This document shows positions 43,677 through 52,449 of a stretch of 64,000 nt of DNA, piece after piece (the stretch's first letter is position 1; every line of letters begins with the position of its first letter). The stretch is taken from contig NZ_CP110005.1 of NCBI RefSeq assembly GCF_025947225.1, forward strand, positions 1,736,001-1,800,000. Reading direction: 5' to 3'. The stretch comes from Flavobacterium sp. N2270. GTDB lineage: Bacteria; Bacteroidota; Bacteroidia; Flavobacteriales; Flavobacteriaceae. A program made the position numbers and the translations under genes. The notes beneath the pieces are model-generated. The model saw only the letters and a program-made list of their open reading frames with translations. It searched no databases and had not been told where the DNA came from.

Positions 43677-45836
43677 ATGATAACAATCTTCAAAAACTTC
43701 AACGAAGTAATAGAACACAAAACAATTCCCGAAATCCTGCACGAAATCAAAACAGGAAAGTACAGACCAGGGATAACCTATTTGCGTAAATCATTAGCCG
43801 AAAACAAACTAGAAGCCTATGAAAAAGCCAAAAAATCATTACCTGCATTCACACCTTCAGGAAAATTTGTAGGTGGAAGAAAAATGGAATTTCTGGAAGC
43901 ATACTCCAATTTCATTATCCTAGACATCGATAAATTAAGTCAAACCGATTTACAAAACGCAAAACACAAAGCCAACCAATCCGAATACACCTATGCAAGT
44001 TTCATAAGTCCATCAGGCAATGGATTAAAGATTTTAGTAAAAGTAAACACCGCAAAAGAAGATCACAAGGAAACCTTTTTGGCCATCCAAAAACACTATG
44101 AAACCCTATTAAACCATGAAATAGACAAATCCGGAAAAGACATAACCCGACTATGTTTCTACTCATTCGATGATAACCTCTATCATAACGAAGCTGCCAT
44201 TGTCTTTGCGAGTGAAACGAAGCAATCTAGTCAAACTGAGCTTGTCGAAGTGGCTCAACTACCAACTGAGACTGCGACTGCGACTAACAGTGAAGCTGTG
44301 TATAATCACTGCATCCGATTCACCGAAAAAAAAGTGCAATACGCGACAGGTAGCCGAAACGTATTCGTACACCAACTTGCGTGTAACCTAAACCGAAAAG
44401 GCATTTCATTAAACGAAGCACTAAGCTTTATATTAACAGACTTTGGCTATGATGAAAAAGAAGTAACACAAACCGTTCACAGCGCCTACGGTAACATTCA
44501 CGAATTTGGTAAAGATGAAAACTTTGAAAAGAACAGAAACACTAAAAACAACACAAAAAAATCAGACAATCAAAACCTGTCACCTCGAGCGGAGTCGAGA
44601 GGCGACTTCTACGAGGACGAAGAAGAAGAAAAAACAAGAATAACACCAATCGACAAACTAGAAAATTTTCTAACATCTCGATACAATTTCCGTCACAACA
44701 TAGTATCAGGTAAACTAGAATATCAACAGCTTTCAAGCTCCTCCCTTTCGGGGAGGTCGGGTGGGGCCAAAAAGAAATGGCATGTAATGAATGACTTTAT
44801 AGAAAACTCAATGCTTCGTGAATGTTTAAAAGGAAGAATCAAAACAAACCTTTCTTCGTTGCGAAACCTATTGTATTCCGATTTCTGTGAATTATACAAT
44901 CCGTTCGAAGATTACTTTTTCAATCTACCAGGGTATAATGAAAAAACAGACTATATTTTAGAATTGGCAAACACCATAACCACTACAAAACAAGAACTTT
45001 GGCAAGAGTGTTTTAAAAAATGGATGGTAGCAATGGTCGGTTGTGTTTTAGATGACAAAGTAATCAATCACACCGTAATTGTATTCAGTGGAAAACAAGG
45101 ATTAGGAAAAACCACTTGGGTAGAAAAACTAGTACCTAGAAAATTAAAAGAGTATTTGTTCTCTGGAACCATAAACCCGAACAACAAAGACACTTTAGTG
45201 CAGCTTTCAGAATGTATGTTAATCAACCTGGACGAATTAGAAAATCTAAACCGTTCTGAAATTGGAAGCTTAAAAGAAATCATTACAAAAACACAAATTA
45301 GAATGAGAAAAGCCTACGGACACAACAACGAAACCATGCCAAGACGCGCATCATTTGCCGGAAGTGTCAACACAGCGCAATTCTTAAACGACAGTACAGG
45401 AAGCAGACGATTCCTTTGTTTTGAAGTGGAAAACATCCAATACCAACACGAAATCAACATTGACAATGTATTATCACAAGCCTTGTATTTATTTAAAACA
45501 GGATTCAGACATTGGTTCGACCAAGAAGAAATCAAAAAAATCACAGAAAACAACGAACAATACCAACTAAGAAGCCCAGAAGAAGAATTGCTTTTAACAT
45601 GGTTTGAACCTTGCGATAGAGAAAATGCCACCCATTATTTAAACGCCTCACAAATAGCAGCCAAACTAGCTGAAAGAGCAAAAATAACCATCACCGATGG
45701 AACAATAAACAAAATTGGAAAAGCATTAAAAAAACACAATTTCACAAGACTAATGCGAAAAGGAAGTCCAGTCTACGCAGTAAAAGAATTTACCTACGAA
45801 GAAGTAGATCAAACCAACCGACAATCCGAAATATAA
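43677..45836 (+). CDS. VirE/BT4734-type primase-helicase of a mobile element
   Basis: 719 residues from ATG 43677; an in-frame TTG lies two codons earlier. Residues 1 to about 175 are the VirE N-terminal/BT4734-like primase domain (FIILDIDKLSQ, with acidic pair, and ASFISPSGNGLKILVKV). About 205-300 form a PriCT-like helical domain. Residues from about 365 are the VirE C-terminal SF3-like ATPase with Walker A GKQGLGKT (472-479), MLINLDELENLNRSE as Walker B and the sensor stretch FAGSVNTAQFLND. It should start replication of the excised element. Odd: three clusters of palindromic repeat elements are read through in frame (residues about 177-204, 301-310 and 354-364), all in linkers. Confidence 0.88.
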   Translation: MITIFKNFNEVIEHKTIPEILHEIKTGKYRPGITYLRKSLAENKLEAYEKAKKSLPAFTPSGKFVGGRKMEFLEAYSNFIILDIDKLSQTDLQNAKHKANQSEYTYASFISPSGNGLKILVKVNTAKEDHKETFLAIQKHYETLLNHEIDKSGKDITRLCFYSFDDNLYHNEAAIVFASETKQSSQTELVEVAQLPTETATATNSEAVYNHCIRFTEKKVQYATGSRNVFVHQLACNLNRKGISLNEALSFILTDFGYDEKEVTQTVHSAYGNIHEFGKDENFEKNRNTKNNTKKSDNQNLSPRAESRGDFYEDEEEEKTRITPIDKLENFLTSRYNFRHNIVSGKLEYQQLSSSSLSGRSGGAKKKWHVMNDFIENSMLRECLKGRIKTNLSSLRNLLYSDFCELYNPFEDYFFNLPGYNEKTDYILELANTITTTKQELWQECFKKWMVAMVGCVLDDKVINHTVIVFSGKQGLGKTTWVEKLVPRKLKEYLFSGTINPNNKDTLVQLSECMLINLDELENLNRSEIGSLKEIITKTQIRMRKAYGHNNETMPRRASFAGSVNTAQFLNDSTGSRRFLCFEVENIQYQHEINIDNVLSQALYLFKTGFRHWFDQEEIKKITENNEQYQLRSPEEELLLTWFEPCDRENATHYLNASQIAAKLAERAKITITDGTINKIGKALKKHNFTRLMRKGSPVYAVKEFTYEEVDQTNRQSEI
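44205..44288. repeat. Two palindromic elements plus hexamer repeat inside the primase gene
   Basis: TTTGCGAGTGAAACGAAGCA with TCT (44205-44227), then GTCAAACTGAGCTTGTCGAA with GTGG (44230-44253), then ACTGAG ACTGCG ACTGCG ACTAAC (44265-44288). The first two look like REP-type elements usually found between genes in flavobacteria. A relative of the second lies at 45880-45906. All are translated in frame. Confidence 0.75.
44577..44606. repeat. Palindromic element in the primase gene, shared with pyrD
   Basis: Core CCTCGAGCGGAGTCGAGAGG, translated in frame; matches the element at 23544-23572 over about 25 of 28 bases. Confidence 0.82.
44737..44767. repeat. G+C-rich hairpin element in the primase gene
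   Basis: CTCCC-TTTC-GGGGAG followed by GTCGGGTGGGGC, very unlike the surrounding A+T-rich codons; resembles the CTCTCC...GGAGAGG elements scattered in Bacteroidetes intergenic regions. Read in frame as SSSLSGRSGGA. Confidence 0.7.
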
Positions 45837-45849
45837 ACCCAAATATTTC

Positions 45850-45966
45850 AAAAGTGGATGTCCTAAAATAAGATTACTTGTCAAACTGAACTTGTTTCAG
45901 TTTCTCCAAAAAAATTAAAGATGAATTTGGAAAGACAATGAGATTCTAGTTAGGATATCCACTTTT
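45850..45966. repeat. Inverted-repeat bounded element with an internal REP
   Basis: AAAAGTGGATGTCCTAA at 45850-45866 and TTAGGATATCCACTTTT at 45950-45966 are complementary at 16 of 17 positions, 83 bases apart. Inside sits a hairpin AAACTGAA/TTCAGTTT (45884-45904) of the same type as the repeat at 44230-44253. It lies 14 bases after the primase stop. It may be a miniature element, or the terminator/replication region of the mobile element. Confidence 0.65.
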
Positions 45967-46007
45967 CTTTCTGCAAACTGAACACCGAAAACTGAATACT
46001 AAAAAGA

Positions 46008-46213
46008 GGGTGTAAGGGGTGTAACCAAATTTTCACACAAACATTTTTTGTTTTTTTACTTTTCAAATTTTCTAGCAACATCAGCACAATTAAAAGCAAA
46101 TCAATAAAGGACTAAGTTTAGTTTGCACCCAATTCCTCAAATAAATCCGTTTTTTTTATTTCTAAAAAAATAAAAATCTTTTACACGTTTTTTCCCTACA
46201 CCCTACACCCTGC
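46008..46213. repeat. Inverted pairs of GGGTGTAA iterons
   Basis: GGGTGTAA-GGGGTGTAA (46008-46024) and, in opposite orientation, TTACAC (46181) and CCCTACA-CCCTACA-CCC (46194-46210). The stretch between 45967 and 46451 holds no gene. The iterons could be the binding sites of the primase/VirE system or an origin of the element. Confidence 0.5.
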
Positions 46214-46451
46214 ATAATTTTGCACTATTTTTCTTCTTTTTTAACGTAAATACGGATTCCCTCATTTTTCTTTATGTAGGTTTTTTATATATTTACAGTC
46301 AATACTAATACTATCCGAAATTATAAACTCTCGGTAAGAATTAAATCATTAAAACAATATTTTAAATAATAGAAAGGCACTAATGTTTTTTAGTGATTTT
46401 AGTTGTTTTTTTAAAGTTTTGTTTCAAAAATATGATGGGATAAATAATAAA

Positions 46452-47744
46452 ATGAGAAAGTTAAAATTTATAGATTTATTTGCTGGACTTGGTGGATTCC
46501 ATTTAGCTCTCCAATCTTTAGGACATGATTGTGTTTTTGCAAGTGAGCTAAATAGTGAACTTAGAGATTTATATGAGAAAAATCATAACACTAAAATCGA
46601 AGGTGATATTAATTTAGTTGATGTAAATAAAATTCCAAGCCATGATATTCTTTGCGCAGGTTTTCCATGCCAACCTTTTTCAAAAGCAGGTGCACGATTA
46701 GGTTTAGAAGATCCAAGAAATGGGAATTTATTTTATAAAATAGTAGAAATATTAAATCGTCATAAACCTGAATTTGTTTTTTTAGAAAATGTTGCAAATT
46801 TAAAAGGACATGATGAAGGTAATACTTGGAAGGTAATTCATGATGAATTGTCAAAATTATATGATGTAAAGGAGGAAATTTTATCTCCTCATCATTTTGG
46901 AATTGCACAACATCGCTCAAGATTCTATATTGTTGGAAGGTTAAAAGAGAAAGGTGGATTATGTGATTTTAAATTCCCAGAAAAAGAAGAAAAAGACGAT
47001 ATAAGTATTCATGACATTATCATTCCAGATGATGATGATTTCATGACATTTAAGGAAACAACGAAAAATCATTTAATGATTTGGCAAGAGTTTTTGGATA
47101 ATTTAAAACCAGAAGAAGTTCCTAGATTTCCGATTTGGGCAATGGAATTTGGTGCCGATTATCCTTTTGAAGGTAAAGCTCCAATAAAGTTAAACTCTAG
47201 AGATTTAAAAAATAAAAAGGGAGCATTCGGAACTTTAATTCAAGGCAACTCCTTTGATGACATGCTAAAATGTTTACCAACTTATGCTCAAGATGGTTTA
47301 AAATCAAGTCAAACTGAATTTCCTGTTTGGAAAAAGTACTATATCCGTGCCAATAGAGAATTTTATGCTAAACACAAAGAATGGTTGGATAATTGGATTC
47401 CAAAGATTAAAGAATTTGAAAATAGTCATCAAAAATTCGAATGGAATTGTGGAGATAAAGGACCACTTACAATAAATGATAAAATAGTACAATTCCGACC
47501 ATCAGGAATAAGAGTTAAGCAACCTACATATTCACCAGCTTTAGTTCTTACAACTACTCAAATTCCAATTTTCCCTTGGCTTGGTAGATACATGACTAGA
47601 AAAGAAGCAGCTAAGTTGCAATGTATGGAAGACTTAAAAGAATTGCCACCTACAGTTGCTAAGGCATTTAGAGCTTTAGGTAATGCTGTTAATGTTGGTG
47701 TTGTAAAAAGAATTGCATTTAATCTGATAAGGGATTATGAGTAA
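46452..47744 (+). CDS. DNA (cytosine-5-)-methyltransferase
   Basis: 430 residues from ATG 46452 (MRKLKFIDLFAGLGGFHLAL); the Met at 46383 adds a non-homologous stretch. C5-MTase motifs: I FIDLFAGLGG (6-15), IV GFPCQPFSKAG (70-80, catalytic Cys73), VI LENVANL (111-117, Glu112), VIII QHRSRFYIVG, IX-X region IPIFPWLGRYMTRKEAAKLQ and FRALGNAVNV. It methylates cytosine in a specific site, protecting host DNA. It is the first gene of a five-gene operon with a MORC-like ATPase, Z1 helicase and nuclease. Its stop overlaps the next start. Confidence 0.95.
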   Translation: MRKLKFIDLFAGLGGFHLALQSLGHDCVFASELNSELRDLYEKNHNTKIEGDINLVDVNKIPSHDILCAGFPCQPFSKAGARLGLEDPRNGNLFYKIVEILNRHKPEFVFLENVANLKGHDEGNTWKVIHDELSKLYDVKEEILSPHHFGIAQHRSRFYIVGRLKEKGGLCDFKFPEKEEKDDISIHDIIIPDDDDFMTFKETTKNHLMIWQEFLDNLKPEEVPRFPIWAMEFGADYPFEGKAPIKLNSRDLKNKKGAFGTLIQGNSFDDMLKCLPTYAQDGLKSSQTEFPVWKKYYIRANREFYAKHKEWLDNWIPKIKEFENSHQKFEWNCGDKGPLTINDKIVQFRPSGIRVKQPTYSPALVLTTTQIPIFPWLGRYMTRKEAAKLQCMEDLKELPPTVAKAFRALGNAVNVGVVKRIAFNLIRDYE

Positions 47745-49271
47745 AATAGAAAATGTTTCAATAAAAATTCAAACTGGAGTCTACGGTCAATTTAGAAACT
47801 TAAAAATACTGTTTGGTATGCTTTAGGTGAATATGTTGATAATGCGGTTCAAAGTTTTGAAAGTAATAGAAAAAGATTACTTGAAAATAATAATAATGAT
47901 TATCAATTTGAGGTTAGAATTGATATAGACAATGAAAATAACTTCATCAGAATATTTGACAATGCAGCAGGTATAGATTCTGTTAACTTTCAAAGAGCAT
48001 TCGAACCAGCGCATATTCCTATAGATAATACCGGATTGCATGAGTTTGGAATGGGAATGAAAACTGCCTCTATATGGCTTGCTAACTTATGGACAGTTGA
48101 AACAGCAGCTCTAGGTGAAGATGAACTTAGATTTGTAGAATTTGATTTAGATAAAGTTCTAAAAGAGGAGCAAGAATTGTTAAGTGTAAAAAATATTGAT
48201 AAAAGTCCAAACGTACATTACACTGAAATTGTCTTACATGACCTTTCAATGAATGCCCCTTCTAATCATCAAATAGATAAAATTAAAAGGCATTTATTAA
48301 GTATTTATAGAAAATTCATTCGCAAAGGCGATATGAAACTTTTTATAAATGATGAAGAATTGATTTATGAGGAACCTGAAATTTTAAAAGCACCATATTA
48401 TAACAATCCTCAAGGAGAAGCAATTGAATGGAAAAAAGAAATAAATTTTTCAACAGGCAAATATAAAGTTAGTGGATTCATTGCAATACTGAATACCATG
48501 AGTACAAGTACGCTAAATGGTCTTTCTCTTTTTAGACGTGGTAGAGTTATTGAAGGTAGCCATGATGAAAAATATAGACCTAAAGTTTTGTGTGGTCAAG
48601 TGGGTTCTCCAAGATATAAAAGAATTTTTGGTGAATTAGAACTAGAAGGGTTTGCTGTAAGTTTTAATAAAGGTAGTTTTCAGGAGCAAGAGGATTTAGA
48701 AGCTCTAATGGAAGCTATTCAAACTGAAATATCAAATAAAGATTTTGATTTATATACTCAGGCAGAAAAATATATCAAACCTAAAACAATAGAAGACAAT
48801 AAGGTTGTTGGTAAAAATATCGTTAGTGCTTTAAAGAAAGTATCCGACAAAGAAAATCTTAAAACAAAACTTGAAAATTCAATCAAAGAGATTGAAAATG
48901 AAACTTTAGTAGCTAATAATATTGAATTTTCAAAAAAAGCAGAAACTATAGATTCTCATGAAGAAATTATAGAGTTAAAGGGTGATAAATATAAATTACG
49001 TCTTGAATTAATTACAGAACATGCTGTATCTGATTTATATTCAATGGTAATAATTGACGATGAACTTTTTTCAAAAAAAGTAATCTACAAAATAAATTTA
49101 GCACATCCTTTCTTTGCACGTTTTGAGAAATTGAAAAAAGAAGAAGATTATCAGCCAATTTTATTAATTATAAGATCACTTGTATTGGCAGAAATCATTG
49201 CACCTTCACAAGGCACAAAAGGGGCAGGTAACGTCAGGTTGAATTTTAATTCATTTATAAAAAATCTATAA
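47737..49271 (+). pseudogene. MORC/MutL-like GHKL ATPase, broken by a one-base frameshift
   Basis: The ATG at 47737 overlaps the methyltransferase stop (ATGAGTAA) and reads 23 codons to about 47805, where the frame is lost at CTTAAAAATACTG; adding one A to the A-run restores a 511-residue protein. The restored N-terminus gives the GHKL N-box WYALGEYVDNAVQSF (Glu32, Asp35, Asn36), followed by G1 IFDNAAGI and G2 GLHEFGMGMKT. Without repair the longest frame starts at 48036, lacking the N-box and so ATP binding. MORC-like ATPases occur in R-M operons with Z1 helicases. The break may be a sequencing error, a phase-variable run, or a true mutation. Confidence 0.82.
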
Positions 49272-49274
49272 ACT

Positions 49275-51440
49275 ATGGCTGAAACCATTAAAATTATTAA
49301 TCAAGCTAATTCTGAATTAAATATAATTCAAGGTTCAAGAACATTGGATTTAATTAATCGGTTAACAAAATTAGATGCTGAAGAGAAAGAAACTTTATTG
49401 TATGAATCCGAAAGTATTTTAAAAAATTGTGTAAATCCTATTGAGACAATTGGTAGTACTACTGGAATTGCGATTGGTTATGTTCAAAGTGGTAAAACAA
49501 TGTCATTTACTACATTAACAGCATTAGCTATAGATAATCGTTTTCGTATTATAATTTATTTTGCTGGAATAAAAGTAAACTTACTTGAACAAACAACTAA
49601 TCGTCTAAAAAAAGACTTATTAACCGACTCTGACAATAGTAGGTTTTTTAAAGTATATCAAAGCCCTACAATAACAGATAATGTTCATCTTAAAATAAAA
49701 GGAGCGTTATTATTAAACCATAAACCAGCAATTCTAATTACAGTTTTAAAACATCACAAACATATTTCAGAGTTAACAAAGATTTTTGATACATATGAAG
49801 TAAAAGAAGCACTAGGAAATAATGGCGTTTTAATAATAGATGATGAAGCTGACCAAGCTAGTTTGAATACTTATGGGAGAAAAAATAGTAAAAGTGAAGA
49901 TTGGGAAGAAGACGAATTTAGCTCTACCTATTCAAGTATTTTAAATTTAAGAGCTGCTCTCCCAAATCATTCATATATTCAATATACAGCTACACCTCAA
50001 GGTCCTTTGTTAATTAACATAATGGATTTGCTTTCGCCTAAATTTCATAAAGTATTAACTCCTGGTAAATCTTATACAGGTGGTAAAACTTTTTTTGAAG
50101 AAAATACAGATTTGATAATTTCTATTCCCGAAGGTGAAGTATATCATCATAAAAAAAATCAATTATCAGAATGTCCTCAAAGTCTGATTAATGCTTTACA
50201 AATTTTCATTTGTGGAGTTGCTATAACGGTAAATATTCAAGATAAAGAGAATTTCCTTTCCATGTTAATTCATGCAGATAGCTTGAAAGATGTAAGTCGT
50301 CAATTTTATGATTGGGTAAAAATGATGAAAGATAGTTGGGAAGATAGATTGAAACTACCTGATGGTGACCCAAGTAAAACTGAACTTATTGAACAATTCA
50401 AAGAGAATTATAATGAAGCTGTAAGAAGAATTCAAAATCCTCCTGAATTTGAGGCCGTAATGGTTGAAGTATTACAAGTTATTCTTGATACAAATATTGA
50501 ATTAGTAATAGCTGGTTCTAAAGAGATTGATTGGAGTAATGCAACGGCTCATATCTTAGTTGGTGCTGATATGCTTAATCGTGGTTACACTGTAGAAGGA
50601 TTAATGGTTTCTTATATGCCAAGATATAGCATTGGTAAGTCTAATGCTGATACAATCCAACAACGATGTCGTTTTTTTGGTTATAAAAGAAATTTTCTGG
50701 ATAGTTGTAGAGTATTTCTTCCTAACGAATCAATAATGGAATACCGAGAATATGTTGAACATGAAGAAATTTTCAGAACAAACTTAAAAGAACATTCATT
50801 AGAAGAATATGAACAACTTTTAATACTGAGTGGTAATGTAAATCCAACAAGAAATAACATTTTATCAGTTGACTTAATAAAACATAAACTTAGTGGTTGG
50901 AGACAACTTAATGCTTTACAACACATTGATGAAAATAATATTTTTGTTGAAAATTTTATTTCCAACATTAATTTTAAAAACTATGAGGATTTTGGTACTC
51001 CAGATAGACGACATAGATATGTAAAACTAGAAATTAATGTTGCGATAGAGTTTTTAAAGAATTTCAAAATTGCTAATATGCCAGATGCATTGAGAAAATC
51101 CTCAACAATTCAGTATTTAAGATTTTTAGCAGACAAAAAGGAAGTAAATCACGTTTATATTTTCCAAATGGCATATTCAGTTGAAGAAGGAAGAAGAAGA
51201 AGTTTGGATACTGAGGATGGAAAATTGAAAATTAATAATATTTTTTCAGGTCGTGCATTATCAGGAACTGACAAATATCCAGGAGATAAAGGCATATGCT
51301 TTGAAGATTCAATTTGTATACAGATACATAGAATTAGACTAAAACATTATTCAATGCAATGGGATAATAAATTAATTCACACTCTTGGTATATATTATCC
51401 TGAGGATTTTGCTCATTCATTTGTTGGAATTAATAAATAA
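49275..51440 (+). CDS. Z1-domain superfamily II helicase/ATPase
   Basis: 721 residues, three bases after the ATPase gene. Walker A is GYVQSGKT (68-75), Walker B/DEAD-like IIDDEADQAS (187-196), then QYTATPQG (237-243, the SAT-like motif) and, in the Z1 domain, HILVGADMLNRGYTVEGL followed by the Q-R-C-R-F-F-G-Y arginine-finger motif. Z1 proteins are found in restriction-modification operons with MORC-like ATPases, C5-methyltransferases and PD-(D/E)XK nucleases. Probably the DNA translocase of the system. Its 3' end is followed after four bases by the nuclease gene. Confidence 0.9.
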   Translation: MAETIKIINQANSELNIIQGSRTLDLINRLTKLDAEEKETLLYESESILKNCVNPIETIGSTTGIAIGYVQSGKTMSFTTLTALAIDNRFRIIIYFAGIKVNLLEQTTNRLKKDLLTDSDNSRFFKVYQSPTITDNVHLKIKGALLLNHKPAILITVLKHHKHISELTKIFDTYEVKEALGNNGVLIIDDEADQASLNTYGRKNSKSEDWEEDEFSSTYSSILNLRAALPNHSYIQYTATPQGPLLINIMDLLSPKFHKVLTPGKSYTGGKTFFEENTDLIISIPEGEVYHHKKNQLSECPQSLINALQIFICGVAITVNIQDKENFLSMLIHADSLKDVSRQFYDWVKMMKDSWEDRLKLPDGDPSKTELIEQFKENYNEAVRRIQNPPEFEAVMVEVLQVILDTNIELVIAGSKEIDWSNATAHILVGADMLNRGYTVEGLMVSYMPRYSIGKSNADTIQQRCRFFGYKRNFLDSCRVFLPNESIMEYREYVEHEEIFRTNLKEHSLEEYEQLLILSGNVNPTRNNILSVDLIKHKLSGWRQLNALQHIDENNIFVENFISNINFKNYEDFGTPDRRHRYVKLEINVAIEFLKNFKIANMPDALRKSSTIQYLRFLADKKEVNHVYIFQMAYSVEEGRRRSLDTEDGKLKINNIFSGRALSGTDKYPGDKGICFEDSICIQIHRIRLKHYSMQWDNKLIHTLGIYYPEDFAHSFVGINK

Positions 51441-51444
51441 ACCA

Positions 51445-52431
51445 ATGCAATCTATTTTTAAAATATTTCAAAATTTAAAAAATGAAACTCCTAGTAAAAC
51501 AGATGGTTTCATTATTGCTAATTTACCAAAAATAAAAAACCATAAAATTGGATTGTCTAATGATGGATTGCCTTTATTTTTTATTAAATGCGAAAATGAA
51601 ACTAATGAAAAAGCATTGGATTATAATTTAGAATCTATATCTATTCAATTTAATCAAAAATGTCAATTACTATCAAATGATAAAAAAGTTGCAGATGGCA
51701 TTTATACAATAATTGCACTGAAAACAGATTCGATAGATTTACAAGAATATTTTTTAAATATTTTGTACTTTGTTTTATTAAAACTACCTGCAATAGCAAA
51801 TTTAAAAGAACTTAAAATAGAGGTTGAAAAATTAATAAGTTTATTCAATAAATTCTCAAGGTTACCAACAAAAACAATCCAAGGACTTTGGGCAGAACTC
51901 TTAGTTATTGAACAGTCGAGTAATCCAGAATACTTGATTAAAGCATGGCATTTTTCATCAACTGATAAATTTGATTTCAATGATGGCATTGATAAAATAG
52001 AGGTTAAAAGCACAGCAAAAAGCAGAAGAATTCATAGTTTTTCTATGGAACAATTAAATCCTAATAAAAATTCAAAACTCATTATAGCTTCTATATTCGC
52101 AGTTGAAACAGGAAAGGGGAAAACTATTCTTAATCTTGTAAAATTAATTGACGAAAAAGTAAAAAACAAAGAAGTCATGTTTAGGATTAACGAAGTACTT
52201 TTAGATACGTTGGGTAGAGATTTTGAAAAAACATTTGAACACTATTTTGATTATCAACTTGCTATAGATTCTCTAGCGTTTTTTGATAGTGAGATTGTTC
52301 CAAAAATAGATGCCTCATCAATTAAACAAGAAATCTCTAATATTCATTTTGATTGTGACTTATCAAAAATACAGGAAACAAAAAAGATAAAAACAAATTC
52401 TTTTTTGCATAAAGCTTTATTTAAATCTTAA
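51445..52431 (+). CDS. PD-(D/E)XK motif nuclease (DUF4420-type)
   Basis: 328 residues from ATG 51445; an upstream Met at 51385 lies inside the Z1 gene. The nuclease core is seen at about 145-205: GLWAELLVIEQ (Glu151), FDFNDGIDKIEVKSTAKSRR with Asp180 and the E-V-K pair (Glu186, Lys188), then the Q of MEQLNP. This is the layout of DUF4420 PD-(D/E)XK proteins, the predicted restriction enzymes of MORC-Z1 systems. It would cut unmethylated DNA when directed by the ATPases. Part of the operon from 46452. Confidence 0.87.
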   Translation: MQSIFKIFQNLKNETPSKTDGFIIANLPKIKNHKIGLSNDGLPLFFIKCENETNEKALDYNLESISIQFNQKCQLLSNDKKVADGIYTIIALKTDSIDLQEYFLNILYFVLLKLPAIANLKELKIEVEKLISLFNKFSRLPTKTIQGLWAELLVIEQSSNPEYLIKAWHFSSTDKFDFNDGIDKIEVKSTAKSRRIHSFSMEQLNPNKNSKLIIASIFAVETGKGKTILNLVKLIDEKVKNKEVMFRINEVLLDTLGRDFEKTFEHYFDYQLAIDSLAFFDSEIVPKIDASSIKQEISNIHFDCDLSKIQETKKIKTNSFLHKALFKS

Positions 52432-52449
52432 AATTGGTTATTAAACAGA

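Larger units (their letters stand above)
40756..45966 (+). mobile_element. Core of an integrated mobile element (integrase to VirE primase)
   Basis: Integrase, RteC-like protein, excisionase-like HTH protein, Cys-rich mini-ORF and VirE-type primase-helicase lie in this order on the plus strand, an arrangement usual for Bacteroidetes integrative mobilisable elements. Genes from 42300 to 45836 use noticeably more C-ending codons (AAC, ACC, ATC) than the core. No mobilisation (MobA/MobC) gene is visible. The outer boundary is unclear and may include the defence genes to the right. Confidence 0.6.

Noticed and set aside
44265..44288. Hexamer ACTGCG repeat as a separate microsatellite switch
   Set aside because: Units of six bases keep the frame whatever the copy number, so it cannot switch translation; it may only vary linker length.
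48036..49271. MORC-like gene starting at 48036 as a complete protein
   Set aside because: The frame lacks the N-box needed for GHKL ATP binding, while clear homologous sequence continues upstream in frame to the shift at about 47805.
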